A DNA stretch of 64,000 nt from DASSJM01 sp036280655 (lineage in GTDB: Bacteria; Actinomycetota; UBA4738; HRBIN12): assembly GCA_036280655.1 (NCBI GenBank), contig DASUQI010000039.1, positions 25,076-89,075 on the forward strand, read 5' to 3'. A program made the translations under genes and the position numbers. The notes beneath the pieces are model-generated. The model searched no databases. It was given only the letters and a program-made list of their open reading frames with translations, and had not been told where the DNA came from. Every line of letters starts with the position of its first letter. Within the stretch, counting starts at the first letter, position 1. Shown piece by piece: positions 57,590 through 64,000 of the stretch.

Positions 57590-57946
57590 ATGAGGAACGA
57601 GCTCTGGACGTACCGCACGTTCAACCGTGACATCATCACCGATCAGCTGAAGGGCTTCAGTGTCGAGGCTCAGGACGGCTCGATCGGGAAGGTCGACGAT
57701 GCGACCGACGAGGTCGGCCGCTCGTACATCGTCGTGGACACGGGCCCGTGGATCTTCGGCCGCAAGGTCGTGATCCCGGCCGGGACCATCGAGCGCATCG
57801 AGTGGGATGACCAGATGGTTCACGTGTCGCTGACGAAGGACCAGATCAAGGACTCGCCGGAGTTCGACCCCGAGCGGGGCTACGACGACGAGTACCACAC
57901 GCGTCTCGGCACGTACTACACCACCGAGATGCGCCGCGCCTCCTAG
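57590..57946 (+). CDS. PRC-barrel domain protein
   Basis: 118 residues: LKGFSVEAQDGSIGKVDDAT, YIVVDTGPWIFGRKVVIPAG and VHVSLTKDQIKDSPEF form a PRC barrel, a beta-barrel also found in RimM and photosynthetic reaction centres. Stand-alone actinobacterial forms are often stress-induced; the function is unknown. GGGGGTGT lies upstream of the ATG. A strong hairpin terminator follows. Confidence 0.83.
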   Translation: MRNELWTYRTFNRDIITDQLKGFSVEAQDGSIGKVDDATDEVGRSYIVVDTGPWIFGRKVVIPAGTIERIEWDDQMVHVSLTKDQIKDSPEFDPERGYDDEYHTRLGTYYTTEMRRAS

Positions 57947-57960
57947 CGCGGCAACCGCGA

Positions 57961-57996
57961 AGCGAGCAGGGGCGGCCCTCGGGCCGCCCCCTCGCT
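57961..57996 (+). terminator. GC-rich hairpin terminator after the PRC-barrel gene
   Basis: AGCGAG (57961-57966) pairs with CTCGCT (57991-57996) and GGGGCGGCCC (57969-57978) with GGGCCGCCCC (57981-57990), a 16-bp stem with a 2-nt bulge and a very tight 2-nt turn. No T tract follows, as is common for high-GC terminators. Confidence 0.6.
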
Positions 57997-58120
57997 CTGC
58001 GCCCCGCCGCGCCCACGGTTCCGTAGGTCCCCGAGAGCCAGGGAGGGTGTACCTTCTCCCGGTTCGGCGGCAAGAAGCGCACGGAAGGGGAGCCCCACCG
58101 TTCCACTGAGACGACGGATC

Positions 58121-59536
58121 GTGCCCGCAGCCCTCGTCGCCCTCCTCGCGACCGCTTCCTGCACCGCGCGGGCGCCGAAGGCCGAGCCCGAGCCGGAAGC
58201 CACGGAGAGCGCCACCGGATCCGACGCTGCGATCGACCTCGGCCACGCGGCGGACCTCGACCTCCGGCTGGTCAACGTGGTCGCATCGCCGGTCCGCAAG
58301 GGCCGCGTCCCGCCGAGGACCCTCGCCGAGCCTGCCGAAGCCGTCCGCCGGGCGATCGAGAACCTGTACCGGGCGGCGTTCCTCGCGCCCGAGCGATGGG
58401 AGGACGGCGACTACACCGAGCTGTTCTCGCACTTCTCGGGCGCGGCTCGCGAACGGGCCGAGGACGACCTGAACATCCTCACCCTCGGCCCCGCCGCCGC
58501 CGAGGTCGACGAGGTCGATCCGACGCGCGCCATCGTGAAGCTCAGGTTCCTCCTCGACCAGCGCCGGCACCCGCTCGTGGCCCTCGCCGAGGCCGAGTTC
58601 GACGCGACGGCGGTCACCGGCGACGCCGAATCCCCCATCACCCACCGCGCCCACTACGTGCTCCGCAAGCTGAACGGCGCGTGGCGGGTCGTCTCGTACA
58701 AGGTCCGCGGCCGCGTCCCGAGACCCGAACAGGGTCAGGCCGAGACCGGCGAGGTCTCGTTCGCGCCGGGCCCGCTGGGCGCTGACCCGATGAGCATCCT
58801 GGTGATCGGGAGCGATGCTCGACCGCACCAGTCCATGCTTCGGACCCGGGCGGACTCGATCCACATCGTCGCCGTCGACCCCCGCACCGGACGGGGCACC
58901 GTGTTGGGGATCCCGCGCGACTCGTGGGTCCCGATCCCCGGGTGGGGCTCCGACAAGATCAACGCGGCGCTCGCGCGGGGCGGCGCGCCCCTCCTCGTCG
59001 ACACCGTGGAGCGGCTCACGGGCGTCCGGATCGACTCCTACGTGCTGACCGGCTTCCGAGGTTTCGAGGACATGGTCGACGCGATCGGCGGTATCCCGGT
59101 GACGGTCCCCTACCCGATCGTCGACGCCTTCGCCCACGCCAGGCTCCGGAAGGGCCCGCAACGGTTGAACGGCGCCAACGCCCTCGCGTTCTCGCGAGCG
59201 CGGCACGCCGTTCCCGGGGGCGACTTCGGCCGCTCGTTGAACCAGGGGCGCGTGTTGATCGCCGCGCTTTCCCTGTTGCGCGATCAGGCGAACCGAGGAC
59301 CGGCGGCCCTGTTGCCCTGGGTGATCGCCGGAGCCCGGAACGTGCACTCGGACCTGGCGCTCGCCGACCTGTTCGGACTCGCGCTGGCCGCGACGACCTT
59401 CGATGCGGGGAAGGTCCGCAACGTGGTCGCGAGCGGGCACACCGGCACGATCGCCGGCAAGAGCGTGGTCGTGCTCGACTCGAGGGCGCGGGCGACCTTC
59501 CGCGATCTCGCGCGCGACGGCGTGCTGAACCCGTAG
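58121..59536 (+). CDS. LytR-CpsA-Psr (LCP) family protein, lipoprotein form
   Basis: 471 residues. A hydrophobic start with a lipobox-like LLATASC, a ~190-residue NTF2-like extracytoplasmic region (APERWEDGDYTELFSHFSGA), then the LCP catalytic domain: RADSIHIVAVDPRTGRGTVL, GIPRDSWVPIP, KINAALARGG and RARHAVPGGDFGRSLNQGRV. LCP enzymes attach teichoic or arabinogalactan-type polymers to peptidoglycan. The usual N-terminal TM anchor is replaced by a lipobox, which is unusual. GTG at 58121 lacks a good ribosome site; CTG at 58106 would add a basic LRRRI start. Confidence 0.85.
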   Translation: MPAALVALLATASCTARAPKAEPEPEATESATGSDAAIDLGHAADLDLRLVNVVASPVRKGRVPPRTLAEPAEAVRRAIENLYRAAFLAPERWEDGDYTELFSHFSGAARERAEDDLNILTLGPAAAEVDEVDPTRAIVKLRFLLDQRRHPLVALAEAEFDATAVTGDAESPITHRAHYVLRKLNGAWRVVSYKVRGRVPRPEQGQAETGEVSFAPGPLGADPMSILVIGSDARPHQSMLRTRADSIHIVAVDPRTGRGTVLGIPRDSWVPIPGWGSDKINAALARGGAPLLVDTVERLTGVRIDSYVLTGFRGFEDMVDAIGGIPVTVPYPIVDAFAHARLRKGPQRLNGANALAFSRARHAVPGGDFGRSLNQGRVLIAALSLLRDQANRGPAALLPWVIAGARNVHSDLALADLFGLALAATTFDAGKVRNVVASGHTGTIAGKSVVVLDSRARATFRDLARDGVLNP

Positions 59537-59589
59537 GGGGCGCTCCCGGCAGGTCCGCGCGGCTGCCCGTCCCCTAAGGTTGCCGGGAG

Positions 59590-60933
59590 ATGGCGACCAA
59601 GAAGGAGATCCTCGAGATCGCCGGCCGCGAGGTCGCGGTCTCGAACCCCGACAAGGTCTATTTCCCGGAGGCCGGGCACACGAAGCTCGACCTCGTCCGT
59701 TACTACCTCGACGTGGCCGAGGGGGCGCTCCGCGGCGTCGGCGGGCGGCCGATGGCGCTCAAGCGCTACGTGAACGGCGCGGCGGGAGAGTTCTTCTTCC
59801 AGAAGCGCGCGCCCTCCTCCCGCCCCGGGTGGATCGAGACGGTCACGCTGAGCTTCCCATCGGGCCGGACGGCGGACGAGATCGTGCTGTCCGACGCGGC
59901 GCAGCTCGCGTGGATCGTGAACCTCGGCTGCATCGACCTGAACCCGCATCCGGTGCGCGCCGAGGACCTCGACCATCCCGACGAGCTCCGCGTCGACCTC
60001 GACCCGGTGCCGGGGATCGAGTGGCCGCAGATCCGTGACGTCGCGATGGTGACAAACGAGGTGCTCGAAGAGTTCGGTCTCGTCGGCTGGCCGAAGACGT
60101 CGGGCTCGCGCGGGATGCACGTCTACGCGCGGATCGAGCCGCGGTGGACGTTCCCGGAGGTCCGGCGCGCGGCGCTCGCGCTCGCGCGCGAGGTGGAGCG
60201 GCGGGCCCCCGATCTCGCGACGAGCCGGTGGTGGAAGGAGGAGCGCCACGGCGTCTTCCTCGACTACAACCAGAACGCGAAGGACCGGACCGTGGCCTCG
60301 GCGTACTCGGTCCGTCCGACGCCCGACGCGCGCGTGTCCGCGCCGCTCACGTGGGACGAGGTCCCCGCGTGCGAGCCGGAGGCGTTCACGCTCGTGAGCG
60401 TGCCGAGGCGGTACGCCGACATCGGCGACCCGTGGGAGGGCATCGACGAGGCCGCCGGATCAATCGACCCGCTGCTGGAGCTGTCGACGCAGCACGAGGA
60501 GGCGGGGTTCGGCGACGCGCCGTGGCCGCCCCAGTACGCGAAGGCGGAGGGCGAGCCGACGCGCGTGCAGCCCTCGAAGGCGCGGGAGAAGGTGGAGGAC
60601 CACGGCGTCGTGCCGCCGCCGGCGCCCGGGAAGAAGGTGGGGCCGACCGGGCGCCGCAGGACGAAGGCGCCGCTGATCGAGATCGCGCGCGCCGAGACGA
60701 AGGACGAGGCGCTCGAGGGGTTCGGGCGGTGGAAGGCGCGGCATCCCGAGGCGGCGATACGGTTGGAGCCGGCGGACGTGTTGGTCGACCAGATGCGCGG
60801 GCGGTTCACCGCCTGGTACCGGATCCGCGTGAACCTTCGGAACGTGCCGGTGGACGAGCGGCCGCCGCAGGAAGCGCTCGAGGTCGACTACGACCCGTGG
60901 GCGGGGATGGAGTGGCCGGTGGAGGAGCGCTAG
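59590..60933 (+). CDS. LigD-type polymerase (PrimPol) domain protein
   Basis: 447 residues without ligase or nuclease domains. The PolD fold: NPDKVYFPEAGHTKLDLVRY, DDELRVDLDPVP-type metal Asp pair (ELRVDLDPVPG), KTSGSRGMHVYARI and YDPWAGMEWPV. In mycobacteria and Pseudomonas this polymerase fills gaps during non-homologous end joining and prefers ribonucleotides. Stand-alone forms (PolD/Prim-PolC) act in gap or excision repair. No Ku gene is in the window. TAAGGT (59575-59580) ends 9 nt before the ATG. Confidence 0.9.
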   Translation: MATKKEILEIAGREVAVSNPDKVYFPEAGHTKLDLVRYYLDVAEGALRGVGGRPMALKRYVNGAAGEFFFQKRAPSSRPGWIETVTLSFPSGRTADEIVLSDAAQLAWIVNLGCIDLNPHPVRAEDLDHPDELRVDLDPVPGIEWPQIRDVAMVTNEVLEEFGLVGWPKTSGSRGMHVYARIEPRWTFPEVRRAALALAREVERRAPDLATSRWWKEERHGVFLDYNQNAKDRTVASAYSVRPTPDARVSAPLTWDEVPACEPEAFTLVSVPRRYADIGDPWEGIDEAAGSIDPLLELSTQHEEAGFGDAPWPPQYAKAEGEPTRVQPSKAREKVEDHGVVPPPAPGKKVGPTGRRRTKAPLIEIARAETKDEALEGFGRWKARHPEAAIRLEPADVLVDQMRGRFTAWYRIRVNLRNVPVDERPPQEALEVDYDPWAGMEWPVEER

Positions 60934-60972
60934 GGAGGCGGCGCTGCGCGCGGGCATCGCGAGCTACGGATG

Positions 60973-61007
60973 TCCACTAAGTGGAACTCAGTTCCACAAT
61001 GTGGAAC
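60973..61007. repeat. Cluster of alternating TCCAC/GTGGA inverted half-sites
   Basis: TCCAC-TAA-GTGGAAC-TCA-GTTCCAC-AAT-GTGGAAC: three overlapping palindromes built from four half-sites, each separated by a 3-nt spacer. The centre, GTGGAACTCAGTTCCAC (60981-60997), is perfect. It lies between convergent gene ends (60933 and 61040), where a classical operator is not expected. The element could be a binding site for an IclR-like protein (TGGAA-N5-TTCCA style), a cruciform or a transcription barrier. Confidence 0.6.
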
Positions 61008-61039
61008 ACGCCACCCCGACCAGGACCCCAGAACTCCGA

Positions 61040-61639
61040 TCACCAGCCGTTCCGATGCACCTGGTCCTCGAACGGGCGCCGGCGCCGCTTCATCCACGAC
61101 CCGCTCGGCGTCTCGTCCTCGGAGCGGTAGCCGAACCCCATGATCCCGATCGGTCGGAGCGTCGAAGGGACGCCGAAGCGATCGAGCAGCTCGCGCTCGC
61201 CGTGCGTGATGCCGAAGAACCACCCGCCGAGCCCGAGATCCACCGCCGCGAGCAGCATCAGCATGCACGACATCGCCGCGTCGACGTCCCAGAACCGCAC
61301 CGGCCAGTGCTCGGCCACGTCCATCCCGAACGCGATCTTGTCCGGCTCCGAGTAGCGGGCCACGTACCGTTCGGCGTCCGGCAGCGGCACCACGATCACC
61401 GTGGGACCGACCGCGACGTCCTCGAGGTCCCAGCCGAACTCCGGGTCCCGGGTGATCTCCCAGAACTCGGCCACGGTCCCCGGCTCGTCGAGCACGAGGA
61501 GCTCGAGTCCCTGCGAGAAGCCTGCCGACGGGGCGCGCCTGCCGACGTCGAGGATCCGATCCATCGTCTCGCGCGGGACCGGCCGCTGGTCGAACCGCCG
61601 GACCATCCGCCGGTGCCGGACGACGTCCGCGAACTCCAC
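61040..61639 (-). CDS. Nitroreductase family (FMN) oxidoreductase
   Basis: 199 residues: VVRHRRMVRRFDQRPVPRET, GRRAPSAGFSQGLELLVLDE, the VDAAMSCMLMLLAAVDLGLG helix and GWFFGITHGERELLDRFGVP are family marks; Arg residues in RRMVRRF contact FMN phosphate. It is expected to be a homodimeric NAD(P)H reductase of nitro, quinone or similar compounds. The ATG at 61639 faces the divergent DinB-like gene 31 nt away. Confidence 0.88.
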   Translation of the reverse strand: MEFADVVRHRRMVRRFDQRPVPRETMDRILDVGRRAPSAGFSQGLELLVLDEPGTVAEFWEITRDPEFGWDLEDVAVGPTVIVVPLPDAERYVARYSEPDKIAFGMDVAEHWPVRFWDVDAAMSCMLMLLAAVDLGLGGWFFGITHGERELLDRFGVPSTLRPIGIMGFGYRSEDETPSGSWMKRRRRPFEDQVHRNGW

Positions 61640-61670
61640 CCTCGCACCCTAGCCCGTAGGCTGAGACACC

Positions 61671-62207
61671 GTGAAGCCGGCAGGCCCGATGGGAACAGAC
61701 GTCCTCCTCGCCTTCGCCCGATCACACGCATGGGCGAACGACCGGATCCTGACGACGGCGGCTGAGCTCTCCGACGCGCAGCTCCGAGGGAGCGCGACCC
61801 TGGACCACGGGAGCGCGTTCGACACGCTCCGACACCTCGTCGACGTCGACTGGAGTTGGCGTGAACTCTGCATCGGGAACGACGTCGGCGACACCTACGT
61901 CTGGGACCACGGCATCGCGCTGGACGATCTGCCGGCCATCCACTCGTTCTGTGTCCAGGAGGACGCACGCCTCCGCCGATACGTCGAGTCCCTCGAGGAA
62001 CCTGCGCTGTCCGAGTCCGTGACGTCGAGCCCCGGCTCGGCCTGGCCTCGTTGGCTGATCCTGGCGCACGTCATGAACCACGGAACCCAGCACCGGAGCG
62101 AGCTCGCCCGCTACCTCACCGAGTGCGGCCATTCGCCGGGTGAGCTCGACCTCCTCGACGCCCAGGAACTGCCCTGGCCGACGACGGCGACCGACGACCC
62201 CACATGA
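61671..62207 (+). CDS. DinB/YfiT-like metal-dependent four-helix-bundle protein
   Basis: 178 residues: VLLAFARSHAWANDRILTTA, FDTLRHLVDVDWSWRELCIG and LAHVMNHGTQHRSELARYLT place the three metal-binding histidines of the DinB/DUF664 fold. Such proteins can be thiol (mycothiol or bacillithiol) transferases; the substrate is unknown. TAGGCT (61657-61662) ends 8 nt before the GTG and there is no ribosome site, so the message is probably leaderless. Confidence 0.85.
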   Translation: MKPAGPMGTDVLLAFARSHAWANDRILTTAAELSDAQLRGSATLDHGSAFDTLRHLVDVDWSWRELCIGNDVGDTYVWDHGIALDDLPAIHSFCVQEDARLRRYVESLEEPALSESVTSSPGSAWPRWLILAHVMNHGTQHRSELARYLTECGHSPGELDLLDAQELPWPTTATDDPT

Positions 62208-62371
62208 TGGCACTCCGGAGGCTCCCCGGCATGACGTACCGACTCCTGCTCGACGTCTCGAAGAGCGAATAGGTACCACGTAGCGTGGTGCAGTCGCCGA
62301 GAACTGGCTTCCCGTGCCGAAGCACAGGCGGCTTTCGCTGAGTCCCTCTCGAGCAACTAGAGTGAAGAGCC

Positions 62372-62812
62372 GTGGACGTCCAGGTCTCTACCGAGGTCGA
62401 CCGACCGGTCGGGGACGTCTGGCACTTCTACGCGACAGAGCACGTCCGCAACCATCCGCGGTGGGATCCCGACATGCACCTCGAGCAACTGTCGGACGGG
62501 CCGATCGGGCTCGGCACGAGGATCCGGCGGGTGAACACCCGGTGGGACACGCCGGTGGAAGGCGAGATGAAGGTCGTGGAGTTCGATCCGGATCGCGCCT
62601 TCGCCGTGTCGATCCACGACCGGAACATGGACGCCCAGGGGCGAACCACGTTCGATGCCCGTGGGCCGGCCCGGACCCTCGTTACGGTCACCACCAGGAT
62701 CGAGGGGATGGACGATCCGGAGAAGCTTGAGTTCCTTGCGCGGATGATGCAGCGGAGCGTCGACAACGTGAAACGCCTGATCGAGAACGAGATCGCGTCA
62801 CCGGACGCGTAG
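62372..62812 (+). CDS. SRPBCC family (polyketide cyclase-like) protein
   Basis: 146 residues: VQVSTEVDRPVGDVWHFYAT, NHPRWDPDMHLEQLSDG and MKVVEFDPDRAFAVSIHDRN, ending in the long helix MMQRSVDNVKRLIENEI. START-like proteins bind hydrophobic ligands; the role is unknown. TAGAGT (62358-62363) ends 8 nt before the GTG, again without a ribosome site. The 164 nt between the previous gene and this one hold no gene. Confidence 0.83.
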   Translation: MDVQVSTEVDRPVGDVWHFYATEHVRNHPRWDPDMHLEQLSDGPIGLGTRIRRVNTRWDTPVEGEMKVVEFDPDRAFAVSIHDRNMDAQGRTTFDARGPARTLVTVTTRIEGMDDPEKLEFLARMMQRSVDNVKRLIENEIASPDA

Positions 62813-62884
62813 GCAGCAGCCAGTAGCGGTTCGCGAGCACAGCACGTGTGTCGCATCTCCGCGAGGCAGAAGTAGGCTCCCTCG

Positions 62885-63784
62885 GTGGTCCATCGGTTGC
62901 TTCTGGACGTCTCGAGCCTGATGTACCGGGCCCACTTCGCCTGGGGGCAGAACTACCACTCCCCCGGCGGGCGCCCGGTCGGCGCGCTCCACGGCTACCT
63001 CGACATGACGACCCGCCTGCTCGTGAACCGCCGCCCCGGCGAGCTCGTGCACGCGTACGACCACGAGTGGAGACCGGTGGCGAGGACCGACATCTACGCC
63101 GGCTACAAGTCGAACCGCCCGCCCGACCCCGAGGGCCTGCCCGAGCAGTTCACGATGCTCCGCCAGGTGCTCGACCTCGTGGGGATGCCGCAGGCGCTCA
63201 CGCGGGGCTGGGAGGCCGAGGACACGGTCGCCGGCCTCATCAAGGAGTCCAAGGCCCGCGACCGGATCGAGATCGTGAGCGGCGACCGCGACCTGATCCA
63301 GGTCGTGCGCGACCCGAAGGTGAAGCTGCTGTTCACGATCAAGGGCGTCTCCGAACTGCTCGAGCTCGACGAGGCGGGCGTGCTCGAGAAGTACGGCGTG
63401 CCGGCGTCGCGTTACGCCGAGTTCGCGATCCTGCGCGGCGACGCGAGCGACGCGCTGCCGGGCGTGCGCGGCGTCGGCGAGAAGACCGCCCGCGAGCTCG
63501 TGAACGCCTACGGCTCGCTCGGCGAGCTGCTCGACGACGCCGACGCGAAGGAGCCGAAGCCGGGCCCGCTGAGGGGCAAGCCGGCGCTCCGCGCCCGGCT
63601 CCGCGAGTCGCGCGACTACGTGGACGCGATGCTCCGCCTCGTCCCGGTGAACGCCGACGCGCCGCTGGATCGCTGGGAGGGCGAACGCGACGACGAGACC
63701 CTCTCCCAGCTCGCCGAGGAGCTCGGCATCAAGGGGCCGGTGACGCGGCTCCGCGCCGCCCTGGACTCGATCCGGTCGCGGTAG
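62885..63784 (+). CDS. 5'-3' exonuclease (PolA N-domain/FEN-like)
   Basis: 299 residues. LLLDVSSLMYRAHFAW, TDIYAGYKSNRPPDPEGLPE, GWEAEDTVAGLIKES, SGDRDLIQVV (metal Asp residues) and the helix-hairpin-helix LPGVRGVGEKTARELVNAYG identify the PolA-type 5' nuclease. It would remove RNA primers or flaps and could process ribonucleotide-containing patches. TAGGCT (62873-62878) ends 6 nt before the GTG. Confidence 0.92.
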   Translation: MVHRLLLDVSSLMYRAHFAWGQNYHSPGGRPVGALHGYLDMTTRLLVNRRPGELVHAYDHEWRPVARTDIYAGYKSNRPPDPEGLPEQFTMLRQVLDLVGMPQALTRGWEAEDTVAGLIKESKARDRIEIVSGDRDLIQVVRDPKVKLLFTIKGVSELLELDEAGVLEKYGVPASRYAEFAILRGDASDALPGVRGVGEKTARELVNAYGSLGELLDDADAKEPKPGPLRGKPALRARLRESRDYVDAMLRLVPVNADAPLDRWEGERDDETLSQLAEELGIKGPVTRLRAALDSIRSR

Positions 63785-63826
63785 CCGCGGTACGACAGAA
63801 CGGGCGGGCCGTGCCAGGATGGCGCC

Positions 63827-64000
63827 ATGCCGAAGCGCGTGATCGCGATCTCCCGCGAGGTCGGGGCCGAGGGCAACCGGATCGGCGCCCTCGTCGCCGA
63901 ACGTCTCGGGTACCGCTACGTCGACGAGGAGATCATCACCACCGCCGCCGAGAAGCAGGGCGTCGACCCCGCCGAGATCGCCGACGCTGAGCGGCGCAAG
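63827..64000 (+). CDS. Cytidylate kinase-like family protein (cut by window end)
   Basis: The first 58 codons are visible: KRVIAISREVGAEGNRIGAL is a P-loop variant (GAEGNRI) and LVAERLGYRYVDEEIITTAA matches the cytidylate-kinase-like family that phosphorylates unknown substrates rather than CMP itself. ATG at 63827 lacks a ribosome site. The remainder lies outside the window. Confidence 0.75.
   Translation, partial: MPKRVIAISREVGAEGNRIGALVAERLGYRYVDEEIITTAAEKQGVDPAEIADAERRK

Noticed and set aside
62208..62270. 22-codon frame MMALRRLPGMTYRLLLDVSK after the DinB-like gene
   Set aside because: No ribosome site, no -10 element and too short to judge.
1..64000. CRISPR arrays, insertion sequences, integrases, rRNA genes
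   Set aside because: No regularly spaced repeats, no transposase or recombinase motifs and no rRNA sequence were seen anywhere in the window.

Overview
The window is a 64 kb piece of high-GC chromosome from an actinobacterium. Supporting signs are the GC bias, frequent GTG/TTG starts, deazaflavin (F420)-type LLM and nitroreductase-like enzymes, a ClpS-DUF2017 pair, an LppM-like lipoprotein, UdgX, a DinB2-like polymerase, topoisomerase IB, many ECF and SigB/SigF-type regulators, and promoters of the GTTT-N16-GGGTAT/C type. I cannot place it to genus; a deep-branching or uncultured lineage is plausible. There is no rRNA, CRISPR array, integrase or transposase.

Layout. (1) 1-6.1 kb is a decayed accessory strip: remnants of a cupin, an ABM-like protein, DUF4242, a DipZ-type thioredoxin, a flavin reductase and a ZIP transporter surround an intact molybdopterin oxidoreductase/flavin reductase/DUF6510 operon, a pirin, a DUF5709 gene and a MarR operon. 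It ends at a 3'-half tRNA-Arg(CCU) remnant, a likely integration scar. (2) 6.1-31 kb holds metabolic, transport and regulatory genes: an arginase-family protein, two adenylate-cyclase genes (one frameshifted), an MFS protein fused to a cyclic-nucleotide sensor, MscL, two ECF sigma factors, Pol IV, pirin, oxidoreductases and an orphan ABC binding protein. (3) 31-47 kb is rich in general-stress genes: a SigB/SigF-type sigma with its anti-sigma factor, two STAS antagonists, three more HATPase proteins, a GAF-PP2C phosphatase, topoisomerase IB, a CBS protein, a class A PBP and a run of tiny membrane or zinc-binding proteins. (4) 47-64 kb combines proteostasis (ClpS), envelope (LppM-like, acyltransferase, LCP) and nucleic-acid repair genes (DinB2-like, UdgX, LigD-type polymerase, 5'-3' exonuclease) with a tightly overlapping nucleoside phosphorylase x2-PAS-MBL operon.

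How the genes work together. The strongest theme is a partner-switching stress circuit: the sigma/anti-sigma pair (39.3-40.5 kb) sits with STAS, HATPase and phosphatase genes, and at least six good matches to the cognate promoter (GTTT, 15-16 nt, GGGTAC/GGGTAT/GGGAAT/GGGAAC) lie in front of neighbouring genes. Two of these carry the same extra box, CCGAAAAAATC, exactly 12 nt upstream of the -35. A second theme is leaderless transcription: about a dozen genes without Shine-Dalgarno sequences have a TANNNT hexamer ending 6-9 nt before the start codon. A third is repair with likely ribonucleotide incorporation: the DinB2-like polymerase has Ile at the steric-gate position and lies 6.8 kb from a stand-alone LigD-type polymerase.

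Limits: all assignments come from reading the sequence. Family names are recognised from motifs without database searches. Single-base frameshifts (16.07 kb, 26.66 kb, 25.70 kb) may be real or assembly errors.
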